The translations under genes and the position numbers were made by a program. DNA of 24,120 nucleotides from assembly GCA_964528595.1 (NCBI GenBank), contig CAZGTM010000053.1:1-24120 (forward strand). Direction: 5' to 3'. This document shows positions 1 to 7,319 of this stretch, in pieces (within the stretch, counting starts at the first letter, position 1; each line of letters starts with the position of its first letter). The notes beneath the pieces are model-generated. The model made no database searches. It worked only from the letters and a program-made list of their open reading frames with translations, and was not told where the DNA came from. The DNA comes from CAYFKJ01 sp964528595 (GTDB taxonomy: Bacteria > Pseudomonadota > Alphaproteobacteria > UBA2966).

Positions 1-922
1 ACTTGTCGACCACGCCGCCGTGGCGGTTGATGACGGCCACCATGCGGCGCTGGTAGTCGTTGAGGAGCGCCATGATGGCCTCGGGCGGCTGGTCGAGGGA
101 GAACTTGGTGAAGGCGCGCAGATCGCAGACCAGAATGGCGGCGTCGGTCAGTTCGCCCTCGCCGACGCGGACCTGGTTTTCGGCCGAGGTGATCTGCTCG
201 GCCAGTTCGCTGGGCAGGAAACGCGAGAGATCCTCGGCGGCGGCCTCCTCGACGGCGGAGCGGATCAGCAAACGCCGCGCCCGCACGATGGCGACGGCCA
301 GGATGCCGGTCACCACCAGGATCGAAATGACCTTGTCGAACTCCGCGCCCAGCAGCAAACTCGACGAGGTGATGTATTCGACGTAGTTGCGCGTGATCAC
401 GTCCATGCCGTCGTTGCGGATGACGTAACCGACCATGAGCATCCAGCCGATCGCCGCGACGACGCCCGCCAGCAGGACAAACGCCGCCTCGAAGCGCAGC
501 GCCCTCAAGGCCACGAAGATGAAGACGTAGAGCAAGGTGGGCGCTTTGAGGAAGAAGGAGGGCGGCTGTTCGTACTGCAGGTGGAAGCTCCAGATCAGGC
601 CCATCAGCAGCGTCATGTCGAGCACCACCGACAGCGCCAGGAACCAGCGCGGCAGCCGGTCGGCGTAACCCAGGCCAATGCGGATGACGGTGAAGGCGCC
701 GTAGAACATCAGCGCCCAGGGCACCGGCGCGAACATTTCCTCGCTGAAGGTTTTGGGCGCCAGGGCATAGAGCGTGCCGAAGGTGGCGACCACCGCGAGC
801 TGCACCCAGCCGATCAGGATTTCGCTTTCGTACTGTTGGCGTTCGATGGCCAGCCGGACCCTCTCGGGCGGGTGTTCGGTCGGGGTTTCGCCGAACAGGA
901 AACGGCTAAATCGCACGGTCAT
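1..922 (-). CDS. Membrane-anchored class III adenylate/guanylate cyclase (3' end beyond window)
   Basis: A single open frame runs from ATG at 922 off the window edge, giving 307 visible residues. About six hydrophobic segments can be read (roughly residues 36-55, 69-86, 93-113, 128-143, 146-168 and 198-214). A linker follows, then the start of a class III cyclase catalytic domain near residue 260. The segment ILVCDLRAFTKFS holds the first metal-binding aspartate (D267), and LNDYQRRMVAVINRHGGVVDK is the expected continuation up to the edge. The second metal aspartate and the base-selecting residues lie outside, so cAMP versus cGMP cannot be decided. Family members convert ATP (or GTP) to the cyclic nucleotide at the cytoplasmic face. 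It is the last gene visible in a minus-strand run, 20 bp after the methyltransferase stop. A GGAGG lies about 13 bp before the ATG, and an in-frame GTG 18 bp upstream is an alternative start. Confidence 0.88.
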   Translation of the reverse strand, partial: MTVRFSRFLFGETPTEHPPERVRLAIERQQYESEILIGWVQLAVVATFGTLYALAPKTFSEEMFAPVPWALMFYGAFTVIRIGLGYADRLPRWFLALSVVLDMTLLMGLIWSFHLQYEQPPSFFLKAPTLLYVFIFVALRALRFEAAFVLLAGVVAAIGWMLMVGYVIRNDGMDVITRNYVEYITSSSLLLGAEFDKVISILVVTGILAVAIVRARRLLIRSAVEEAAAEDLSRFLPSELAEQITSAENQVRVGEGELTDAAILVCDLRAFTKFSLDQPPEAIMALLNDYQRRMVAVINRHGGVVDK

Positions 923-942
923 GCTGTCCCGCGCCTCCACGA

Positions 943-1779
943 CTAATTCTTCCGCAACCACAAACTTGTCTCCAACGCCCCGTCAACCAACGGCAGCCGC
1001 CCCAGCACCGTGTCCGCCAATTTAGCCGCCAAGCGGGTCGAAACGTAATGACTTGCGAACACGATCTCGTAAGCGCCCGTGAGCACCAGGCCGGCGACGG
1101 CGGATTGCTCGTTGTAGCCGCGCCAGCCCCAGGTAGGGGGATAGTCGTCGGGCAGGAACATGTCGTGGACGTGAACCAGCGCGCCGGCCGGCAGCCGCGG
1201 CAGCACGCGGTTGAGGAGATCGTCGACGTCGCTGCCGGGCATCAGGATGTGGCTCGAATCGATAAACACGACATCGCTGGCTTCGATATCGTCGAAGGCC
1301 GACAGACCGGCCTGGGCGATGGTGGCTTCGACCGTGTTGACGCCGAGGCCCGCGATCGCCGCCCGGGGGGCCGGGTCGATGGCCGTGATTTCGCAGTCGC
1401 TGCCCTCGTCCCGGACCGCGCGGGCCAGGAAGCGCGTCGAATGACCGGAGCCGACCTCGACGATGCGCCGCGGCTTATGGGTTCGCACCAGCGCGTAGGC
1501 GGCCGCGGCATCCAGCCGGGGGAACCAGTCCTGGTCCCAGCGCGGCGCGGGCGGAGCCTCGTCCCCGATGGCCAGCAGGGCGCCGGCGTAACCGTCGATG
1601 GCGCCGATGAGCTCGGCGAAGGCGGCCCCGCGCGCCGCCATGGCCTTTTCGATTTCACCGTAACGCGGCGTCCGGCCGGCCGGGGGCAGGCTGTCGGCAT
1701 GGCGGTAGGGAATAAAAAAGCCGCGCCGGCGGACGCCGAGCATGGTCTGCAAACCCATCAGGAGGCGCCGCATCGTCAT
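943..1779 (-). CDS. Class I SAM-dependent methyltransferase, substrate unknown
   Basis: The 278-residue protein has a clear SAM-binding motif I at residues 107-115 (VEVGSGHST) preceded by a basic strand, an acidic end-of-beta2 position in AIDP near residue 135, and a later VVFIDSSH (about 170-177) plus HVHDMF (about 203-208). This is the pattern of small class I Rossmann methyltransferases of the Methyltransf_24 type, in which a DSSH-like segment sits near the active site. There is no signal peptide or membrane segment, so it is probably cytosolic. The start at 1779 is 5 bp after the stop of the upstream metallo-hydrolase and the stop is 20 bp before the cyclase start, so the three genes probably share a transcript. 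A second ATG two codons in is equally possible. The substrate cannot be inferred from sequence; the link to the cyclase is by position only. Confidence 0.82.
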   Translation of the reverse strand: MTMRRLLMGLQTMLGVRRRGFFIPYRHADSLPPAGRTPRYGEIEKAMAARGAAFAELIGAIDGYAGALLAIGDEAPPAPRWDQDWFPRLDAAAAYALVRTHKPRRIVEVGSGHSTRFLARAVRDEGSDCEITAIDPAPRAAIAGLGVNTVEATIAQAGLSAFDDIEASDVVFIDSSHILMPGSDVDDLLNRVLPRLPAGALVHVHDMFLPDDYPPTWGWRGYNEQSAVAGLVLTGAYEIVFASHYVSTRLAAKLADTVLGRLPLVDGALETSLWLRKN

Positions 1780-1784
1780 GAGCG

Positions 1785-2618
1785 TTAGGGCGTCAGCACG
1801 AGACCTTCACGCGCCACCACGGTGCCCGGCCGCATTTTTTCCAGCTCCGCCGCCACGGCGTCCAGGGTGTCGTCATCGCGGTCGGGTTCGTGATGGAACA
1901 GCACGTAGCGCTTGGCATCGGCGGCCTCGCAGACCCGCAGGCCTTCCTGCCAGGTCGAATGCCCCCAGGTGACGCGGGCCGGAAACTCATCGTCCGTGTA
2001 CATGCCGTCGTAGATCACCAGATCGGCGTCGCGCACGAGATTGAGCACGTTTTCGTCCATCGTGCCCGGCGTGTGTTCGGTGTCGGTGACGTAGCAGATC
2101 GACTTGCCCTTGTACTCCACCCGGTAGCCGGTCGCCCGGTTGGGATGATTGAGCGGCGTGGTCTTGATCACCACGCCGTCGCCCAAATCCAGTTCGTCGC
2201 CCGACATGAAATCCTTGAAGACCAGGTCGGCCCCGAAGATCTCCAGCGGCACCGGAAACAGCGGCGCCATCATCATCTCGCTCAGGGCGTAGCGCACGGT
2301 ATGTTCCGGCATCAGGTGGCCGGCCCAGATGCGGAAGACGCTGTTGGGATTGAAGAACGGCGTGAAGAACGGCAGGCCGCAAATGTGGTCGAAGTGGGTG
2401 TGGGTCAGGAAGATGTCGACGTCGAGGGCGCCGTCGGCCAGCAGCGACGAGCCGAGGTAGCGCATGCCGGTTCCGGCGTCGAGCAATATGATCTTGTCGC
2501 CGCAGCGCACTTCCAGCGAAGACGTGTTGCCGCCATAGCGCTCTGTCGCCGGTCCGGAGCAGGCGATACTGCCGCGCACGCCCCAAAATCGTACAAAGAA
2601 ATCTTCAGACTCAGTCAA
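1785..2618 (-). CDS. Metallo-beta-lactamase-fold hydrolase
   Basis: The protein begins with an FFVRFWGVRGSIACSG block, continues with a YGGNTSS segment, and carries the zinc-ligand motif HTHFDH at about residues 73-78, with later metal-ligand candidates in DTEHTP, YDGMY and FHHEPD. This is the MBL fold, closest in look to the PhnP/COG1235 group of phosphodiesterase-like enzymes; the substrate is not evident. The start is uncertain. The open frame extends to a TTG at 2657 with no ATG, but relatives begin just before the FWGVRG block, so I prefer the TTG at 2618, which has a G-rich stretch just upstream. A GTG at 2624 is also possible. It heads a run with the methyltransferase (5 bp gap) and the membrane cyclase. 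A role in cyclic nucleotide turnover is conceivable because class II cyclic phosphodiesterases also have this fold, but that is only inference. Confidence 0.8.
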   Translation of the reverse strand: MTESEDFFVRFWGVRGSIACSGPATERYGGNTSSLEVRCGDKIILLDAGTGMRYLGSSLLADGALDVDIFLTHTHFDHICGLPFFTPFFNPNSVFRIWAGHLMPEHTVRYALSEMMMAPLFPVPLEIFGADLVFKDFMSGDELDLGDGVVIKTTPLNHPNRATGYRVEYKGKSICYVTDTEHTPGTMDENVLNLVRDADLVIYDGMYTDDEFPARVTWGHSTWQEGLRVCEAADAKRYVLFHHEPDRDDDTLDAVAAELEKMRPGTVVAREGLVLTP

Positions 2619-2692
2619 CCGCACCCCCCGGCAACGGCACAAAAGTGACACACTCAACGCGCATAGTGCATCACTCGGGATAAGGACGAAAG

Positions 2693-2714
2693 CCTAAAAA
2701 ACCGCCGTTTTTGG
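2693..2714 (-). terminator. Weak AT-rich hairpin after the response regulator gene
   Basis: Arms AAAAAC (2697-2702) and GTTTTT (2707-2712) enclose a 4-nt loop, and CC/GG outside can extend the stem across a bulge. On the minus strand it lies about 13 bp past the response regulator stop and has a T run in its 3' arm. The stem is short and AT-rich, so termination would be partial at best. Confidence 0.3.
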
Positions 2715-2726
2715 AAATAAATAAGC

Positions 2727-3416
2727 TTAGGGTACCAGGCGGTAACCGCCCGGCTCCGTCACCAGAATCATCGCCTCAGACGGATTCTCCTCTATTTTCT
2801 GCCGCAGCCGGTAGATATGGGTCTCCAGCGTGTGGGTCGTCACCCCGGCGTTGTAGCCCCAGACCTCGGTCAACAACACATCGCGGCCGACCACCTTGGC
2901 TCCGGCCCGGTAGAGGTACTTGAGGATGGCCGTTTCTTTTTCGGTGAGGCGGACTTTCTGTTCGGTTTCGGCCTCGACCAGCAGTTTGTTGGCCGGCCGG
3001 AAGCTGTAGGGCCCGATGGTGAAGACGGCGTCTTCGCTCTGTTCGTGCTGGCGCAGTTGCGAGCGCATGCGGGCGACCAGGACGCCCAGCCGGAACGGCT
3101 TGGTGACGTAATCGTTGGCGCCGGATTCCAGACCCAGGATGGTATCGGCGTCGGAATCCGCGCCCGTCAGCATGATGATCGGCGTTTTGACGCCGGCCTT
3201 GCGCATCAGTTTGCAGACTTCCCGTCCGTCGAGGTCAGGCAAGCCGACATCCAGGAGGATCAGATCGAAGACGTCGGTCTTGGTTTTCTCCAGCGCCTCG
3301 GCGCCCGTGGTGGATTCGGAAACCGTGAATTCCTCGTGCAGACCAAGCTGTTCCAGCAGCGTTTGGCGCAGGGAATCGTCATCATCGACAAGCAAGATGG
3401 ATTTGCCCGTTGTCAT
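2727..3416 (-). CDS. OmpR-family response regulator (orphan in this window)
   Basis: The 229-residue protein has a complete receiver domain: the acidic cluster VDDDD at 10-14, phosphoacceptor D56 in LILLDVGLPD, T84 in MLTGA, and K106 in TKPF. A C-terminal winged-helix DNA-binding domain follows (about 128-228), with the recognition region THTLETHIYRLRQKIE and the final hairpin LVTEPGGYRLVP. Length and layout are standard for OmpR/PhoB regulators, which bind DNA as dimers after phosphorylation by a sensor kinase. No histidine kinase lies next to it, so its partner must be elsewhere. The ATG at 3416 is preceded by GGAGAG at a reasonable distance. Its target genes cannot be read from sequence; the MBL-methyltransferase-cyclase run lies 109 bp downstream on the same strand and may be co-transcribed in part. 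Confidence 0.93.
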   Translation of the reverse strand: MTTGKSILLVDDDDSLRQTLLEQLGLHEEFTVSESTTGAEALEKTKTDVFDLILLDVGLPDLDGREVCKLMRKAGVKTPIIMLTGADSDADTILGLESGANDYVTKPFRLGVLVARMRSQLRQHEQSEDAVFTIGPYSFRPANKLLVEAETEQKVRLTEKETAILKYLYRAGAKVVGRDVLLTEVWGYNAGVTTHTLETHIYRLRQKIEENPSEAMILVTEPGGYRLVP

Positions 3417-3518
3417 CGCCGCCGCACTCTCCGCTCATGCCCCAACAACCAGAATTCGCCCACAGGATGCAACAGAACGAAGTTTACGACAACCTGCGGC
3501 GCGACGCTCAATCCATAC

Positions 3519-4406
3519 TTAAGCGATTTCCATCAGAGCGCAAGCCGTGGCCATCAATTGGCTGTCGGGCTGGCCCATTTCGTCGACGATCGAAAAATGA
3601 TGAAGGCCTGAGGGAAAGGCCGTCTCGACCGCACCGCCCCGGGCTTCGAGGCGGGCGGCGTAAGCCTTGGTCTGACGGTGATACTCGTCGGTTTCCTCGC
3701 CCCCCACCGCCAGCACCTGCCGCACCGCCACGGGCGGTTCAAGTTTGACCGGGCTGTTGCGCTGCGCCTCGTCGGCATCCATGCCGAGGACTTCGTTGAG
3801 GTAGCAACGCTGGATCGGCTCGAGATCGAACAGGCCGCTGATGCAAAGGCCGCTCTTCACCAAATCCGCCGGCAGATCGTCGCCGACCGCCCGCCAGTCG
3901 GTCGACGCCATCATGGCCGTCAGATGTCCGCCGGCGGAATGGCCGGAGACGTGGATGCGGCCGGGATCGCCGCCGAAGGATGCCGCATTGCGCCAGGTCC
4001 AGGCCAGAGCGGCGCGGTTCTGCCGGACGATTTCGCTGACGCCGACGTTGGGCGCCAAGTCGTAGTTGACGACCACGGCGACGGCGCCGCGCGGCACCAG
4101 CCCCTGGGCCACATAATCGAAATCTGACTTGTCCATGGACTGCCAGTAGCCGCCGTGGATGAACACGTGGATCGGCGGCAACGCCCCGTCGGCGGCCGGG
4201 GCCGGGCTGAAGATATCGAGCTTTTCACCCGTACTCGGGCCGTATGCGACATCGAGCCGGCCGCTGAATTCCGCGCGCGCCGCCGCGCTGCGGGCGGCAT
4301 AGCCGTCGAAGTAGTCCTGGAAATCGGGCACCAGTGGACGCAAAAAGTACTGCGCATCCAGGGCCTCCTGATCGTAGCCGAGAAAAACCGTGTCGTTCAT
4401 GTCCAT
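3519..4406 (-). CDS. Alpha/beta hydrolase, kynurenine formamidase/esterase-like
   Basis: The protein (295 residues from the chosen start) shows the oxyanion-hole motif HGGYW at 84-88 and the nucleophile elbow GHSAGG with Ser157. An acidic stretch (GGEETDEYHRQ) and GLHHFSIVDEM near the C-terminus supply plausible Asp and His of the triad. HGGxW with GHSAGG is typical of kynurenine formamidases and related carboxylesterases of the BD-FAE/COG0657 group. No other tryptophan-degradation gene is nearby, so the true substrate is open. No signal peptide is seen, so it is probably cytoplasmic. The frame stays open upstream to 4625, but that would overlap ribA on the opposite strand. The tandem starts ATG at 4406 and 4400 fit relatives, which begin shortly before a YDQEALDAQYFLR-like segment. 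The 100 bp to ribA is a divergent promoter region. Confidence 0.85.
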   Translation of the reverse strand: MDMNDTVFLGYDQEALDAQYFLRPLVPDFQDYFDGYAARSAAARAEFSGRLDVAYGPSTGEKLDIFSPAPAADGALPPIHVFIHGGYWQSMDKSDFDYVAQGLVPRGAVAVVVNYDLAPNVGVSEIVRQNRAALAWTWRNAASFGGDPGRIHVSGHSAGGHLTAMMASTDWRAVGDDLPADLVKSGLCISGLFDLEPIQRCYLNEVLGMDADEAQRNSPVKLEPPVAVRQVLAVGGEETDEYHRQTKAYAARLEARGGAVETAFPSGLHHFSIVDEMGQPDSQLMATACALMEIA

Positions 4407-4506
4407 CCGATCCAAATTGGCCGTGCGGCTTGTGCCCCGTGGCGTTAGCGGGTAATTGTGACGCCTCTTGAGCAACCCGGCAACCTGCCGCGCCTGACCC
4501 GGACCG

Positions 4507-5643
4507 ATGACTGAACCCTCCCTAGCCGTTTCCAAGCAACTACGTTCCGTGGGGCGAGCCGCGGCGGATCTGCGGCGCGGCCTGGCGGTCGCCATCAGTG
4601 ACGATGCGGGCGGATTTGCCGTCATGCGCGCGGCGGAAACCCTGACAGACGCCGGGCTTGGGGAATTGCGGGGTTTGGCCGGCGAAATTGACGGCGCGGC
4701 GGCGCAGATCCTGCTGACGGCACAGCGCGCGGAAGTCCTTCACATCGTTCACCGCCACGAGGCCGCCGCCCTGCCCTTGGAAGCGCGCTATGACGCGGCG
4801 GCCCTGAACGCTCTCGCCGACCCCACTTCGGACCTCGCCAATCCCATGCGCGGGCCGTTTTCGGCTGACAAGGCGGCCCCGTCGCCGGCGGTAATTGCGT
4901 CGCTAAGTCTTTGTAAACATTCACGATTGTTACCTGCCGCCGTGGCCGTTTCGGGCCGACATGAAACCGCTTCGGTGCTCAAGCACTGGACGCAGGAGCA
5001 CGACGTCCTGACGGTCGCCGCCGAAGACGTCAATGTCTTCACGGCAACCCAGGCCAGGGCCCTGAGGGTGGTCACGTCCGCCCGGGTGCCGCTGGATGGC
5101 GCGGAAAACTCCCGAATCGTGGCGTTCCGGCCCCCCGACGGCGGAGTCGAGCACCTGGCCATCGTGGTCGGCGATCCGGCAACCGGTGATCCGGTCCTGA
5201 CCCGCATCCATTCCGAATGCTTCACCGGCGACCTGTTGGGCTCGCTGAAGTGTGACTGCGGCGAACAGTTGCGCGGCGCCATCAAAGAGATGGGCGATCA
5301 GGGCGGCGGCGTGCTGCTCTACCTGGCGCAGGAGGGCCGCGGCATCGGCTTGATCAACAAGCTCCGGGCCTATCAGTTGCAGGATCAGGGCTTCGACACC
5401 ATCGACGCCAACGAACGTCTCGGTTTCGAGGCGGATGAGCGCATCTTCCGGCCGGCGGCGGAGATGCTGAGGCTGTTGGGCTTCGGCAAGGTCCGGCTGA
5501 TGACCAATAATCCGGAAAAAATCGACGGTCTGGCGGCCAGCGGCATCGACGTGATCGAACGCGTCGAACACAGCTTTCCTTCAAATGCCCACAACGAATA
5601 CTACCTGTCGACCAAACGCCGGCGCAGCGGTCACCTGCTCTAA
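4507..5643 (+). CDS. ribA: GTP cyclohydrolase II with a divergent N-terminal domain
   Basis: The C-terminal half is a classic GTP cyclohydrolase II. It has RIHSECFTGDLLGSLKCDCGEQL with the three zinc cysteines C238, C249 and C251, then YLAQEGRGIGLINKLRAYQLQ, then LGFGKVRLMTNNPEKI. The enzyme opens the imidazole ring of GTP to give the first pyrimidine intermediate of riboflavin synthesis, releasing formate and pyrophosphate. The N-terminal ~170 residues start with RRGLAVAISDDAGGFAVMRAAE, which faintly recalls the opening of DHBP synthase (RibB) but lacks its acidic active-site cluster. I therefore expect only the cyclohydrolase II activity. This long form (378 residues against roughly 200 for E. 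coli RibA) is common in Alphaproteobacteria. No FMN riboswitch could fit in the short 100-bp leader, and none was recognised. The start is the first ATG; no strong Shine-Dalgarno is visible. Confidence 0.93.
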   Translation: MTEPSLAVSKQLRSVGRAAADLRRGLAVAISDDAGGFAVMRAAETLTDAGLGELRGLAGEIDGAAAQILLTAQRAEVLHIVHRHEAAALPLEARYDAAALNALADPTSDLANPMRGPFSADKAAPSPAVIASLSLCKHSRLLPAAVAVSGRHETASVLKHWTQEHDVLTVAAEDVNVFTATQARALRVVTSARVPLDGAENSRIVAFRPPDGGVEHLAIVVGDPATGDPVLTRIHSECFTGDLLGSLKCDCGEQLRGAIKEMGDQGGGVLLYLAQEGRGIGLINKLRAYQLQDQGFDTIDANERLGFEADERIFRPAAEMLRLLGFGKVRLMTNNPEKIDGLAASGIDVIERVEHSFPSNAHNEYYLSTKRRRSGHLL

Positions 5644-5773
5644 ATTGCCCGCACCTGGGTAATTCTTGCCCCATGGCGCCGATCCTGCCCCAGTGCAGCA
5701 AATTAACTGTTTGAAACAAAACGATAATTCTTGGCCTCCCGTTTGCTTTGTTTGAGGCGGACAAGGAGATGTC

Positions 5774-6754
5774 ATGTTTATGGGACTAGCCCACGCGCCC
5801 GATCACTATGATGCCGCGACAATGTCGGTCGGTTCGAACACGCCCGATATCAAGGTTCTCGATGGGGAAGACGAAACAAATCCCTGGGGCGAGGACGGCT
5901 TCACCTTCGGCGACGTGCTGGATATGATCAATCCCTTGCAGCAAATCCCCGGCGTTTCGACGGTGTACCGCGCCATCACCGGCGACGAGATTGCCCCGGC
6001 GGCGCGCCTTTTGGGCGGCAGCCTGCTCGGCGGCCTTCCCGGTCTCGCCATGTCGGCCATCAATACATTTGTCGAGGAAACCACCGGCAGCGATATCGGC
6101 AGCACCATCCTTGCCGCCTTCACCGGCGACGACGCGGACGAAGCCGTGACGGCACCTACGGCTATTGCCGCGGCGACCACGCCGCCGGCCCAAAGCCCGT
6201 CACCGGTCCAGGGTACGCCACCGGTCCCGGCACAGGTCGCCATGGCCGCGTCGGCCACCGCTCCGGCAGTGCGAACGCCTGCCGCCGGCGCGACGTCGGG
6301 CAACGAGAACGCGGGCGCCATTCAACAACCGATGCATTTCTTCACGCCCTCGTCCGGACAGCGCGTGATCTATTCCCGGCCGCAACCGGGCGCCCTGAAC
6401 AATTCTCTGTTCCAGCCCCTGACCAGTGCGCCCCAGACGGCGGCCGCAGGCGTGTCCCCGTCGGCGGCGGCAGCCGCACCGCGCCCATCTCCTGATCCGG
6501 CCCCGGTCCCGGCACAGAGCGCGGCGGCGAACCCGGCGGCAACCGCATCCTCATCCCAGGCCGCGGCTGCGGCATCCGCTGCACCCGCTGCGCCGGCCAG
6601 CGCGGAAGCCCGGGCGGCTGCCAACCGGGCGGCAATGCTGGCCTTCGCGCGCGATATGAAAGCCCTGGCGGAAGGGCACGCCGGTTACAATGCCAACGAA
6701 CGCCTGCAGAAACTGGCGGCGGCGCACGCCAAGACCACCGGTCCCAAGCAATAA
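5774..6754 (+). CDS. Uncharacterised Ala/Pro-rich protein with conserved glycine-rich N-terminal block
   Basis: The 326-residue protein has three parts. Residues 43-75 form a conserved-looking block (FGDVLDMINPLQQIPGVSTVYRAITGDEI). Residues 76-100 form a small-residue helix with spaced glycines (LLGGSLLGGLPGLAMSAIN) that could pack in or against a membrane. Residues about 125-285 are a low-complexity Ala/Pro/Ser linker, and the last ~40 residues are a charged, probably helical tail (ARDMKALAEGHAGYNANERLQ). I recall similar INPLQ..P..ST.YR..TGD segments in other alphaproteobacterial hypothetical proteins but know no function. There is no signal peptide. An excellent AAGGAG lies 7 bp before the ATG at 5774. 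It stands alone between ribA and the L,D-transpeptidase with 130 bp upstream, so it probably has its own promoter. Confidence 0.78.
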   Translation: MFMGLAHAPDHYDAATMSVGSNTPDIKVLDGEDETNPWGEDGFTFGDVLDMINPLQQIPGVSTVYRAITGDEIAPAARLLGGSLLGGLPGLAMSAINTFVEETTGSDIGSTILAAFTGDDADEAVTAPTAIAAATTPPAQSPSPVQGTPPVPAQVAMAASATAPAVRTPAAGATSGNENAGAIQQPMHFFTPSSGQRVIYSRPQPGALNNSLFQPLTSAPQTAAAGVSPSAAAAAPRPSPDPAPVPAQSAAANPAATASSSQAAAAASAAPAAPASAEARAAANRAAMLAFARDMKALAEGHAGYNANERLQKLAAAHAKTTGPKQ

Positions 6755-6783
6755 ACCACATACGCCATTTGCCCGGCGGTCCG

Positions 6784-6807
6784 TAACCCTTTAAATTCAA
6801 AGGGTTA
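6784..6807 (+). promoter_or_regulatory. Hairpin covering the translation start of the L,D-transpeptidase gene
   Basis: Arms TAACCCTTT (6784-6792) and AAAGGGTTA (6799-6807) pair perfectly around a 6-nt loop. The right arm contains the only Shine-Dalgarno-like bases (AAAGGG) and the first base of the ATG. In the mRNA this would hide the ribosome binding site. It lacks a following U tract, so it is a poor terminator for the gene upstream. The regulatory role is inferred. Confidence 0.45.
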
Positions 6808-7310
6808 TGAGGAACATCCGGGTCCATCAGGACGGCCGTCTCGAATTCGCCGGTAAGCGTTTCCGCTGCGCCCTGGGGCGTGGGGGCCTGGCGGCTGACA
6901 AGCACGAAGGAGATGGCGTCACGCCCGTGGGCCGCTGGCCGTTGAGAAGGATCCTCTTTCGCCCCGACCGGTTGCCGCCACCGCAAACCGCCCTGGATAT
7001 TGAGCCCATCCAAAAGGACGATGGCTGGTGCGATGATCCGCGCCACGCCGATTATAATTTACCCGTTACCTTGCCCCACGCCGGCAGTTGTGAGCGGCTT
7101 TGGCGGGAAGATTCGCTCTACGACATCGTTGTCGTTCTGGGCCACAACGACAACCCGGTCGTGGCCGGCGCAGGCAGCGCAATATTTCTCCACGTCGCCC
7201 GTGACGACTATGGTCCGACGGAAGGGTGCGTGGCGCTGGCGGAACGTGATCTCAGGGAAATCCTCTCCGCGGCCGAGCCCGGTTGCGTCCTTGAGGTCTG
7301 CGCCGAATAG
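6807..7310 (+). CDS. YkuD-family L,D-transpeptidase-like protein
   Basis: The 167-residue protein carries the YkuD catalytic signature in its C-terminal half: GSAIFLHVARDDYGPTEGCVAL, with His129 and the nucleophilic Cys141. The TEGC form, in place of the more common SHGC, fits the COG3786 subgroup seen in Alphaproteobacteria. Earlier segments GDGVTPVGRWPLRRILFRPDR and DGWCDDPRHADYNLPV also match that subgroup. YkuD enzymes make 3-3 crosslinks in peptidoglycan or attach proteins to it. No signal peptide or membrane anchor is visible, although the reaction is periplasmic in the studied members, so either export is indirect or the function differs. The ATG at 6807 is the only sensible start and sits at the edge of a 9-bp hairpin. 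The stop is 9 bp from the convergent yggS stop. Confidence 0.87.
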   Translation: MRNIRVHQDGRLEFAGKRFRCALGRGGLAADKHEGDGVTPVGRWPLRRILFRPDRLPPPQTALDIEPIQKDDGWCDDPRHADYNLPVTLPHAGSCERLWREDSLYDIVVVLGHNDNPVVAGAGSAIFLHVARDDYGPTEGCVALAERDLREILSAAEPGCVLEVCAE

Positions 7311-7319
7311 CCGGCAGTA

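Noticed and set aside
20..946. 308-residue plus-strand open frame opposite the cyclase
   Set aside because: The minus strand here encodes a clear membrane segment array and class III cyclase start; the plus frame is rich in D, R, H, Q and G with no domain, as expected of antisense shadow in GC-rich DNA.
4407..4506. Possible FMN riboswitch before ribA
   Set aside because: The gap is only 100 bp and shows none of the conserved RFN-element segments.
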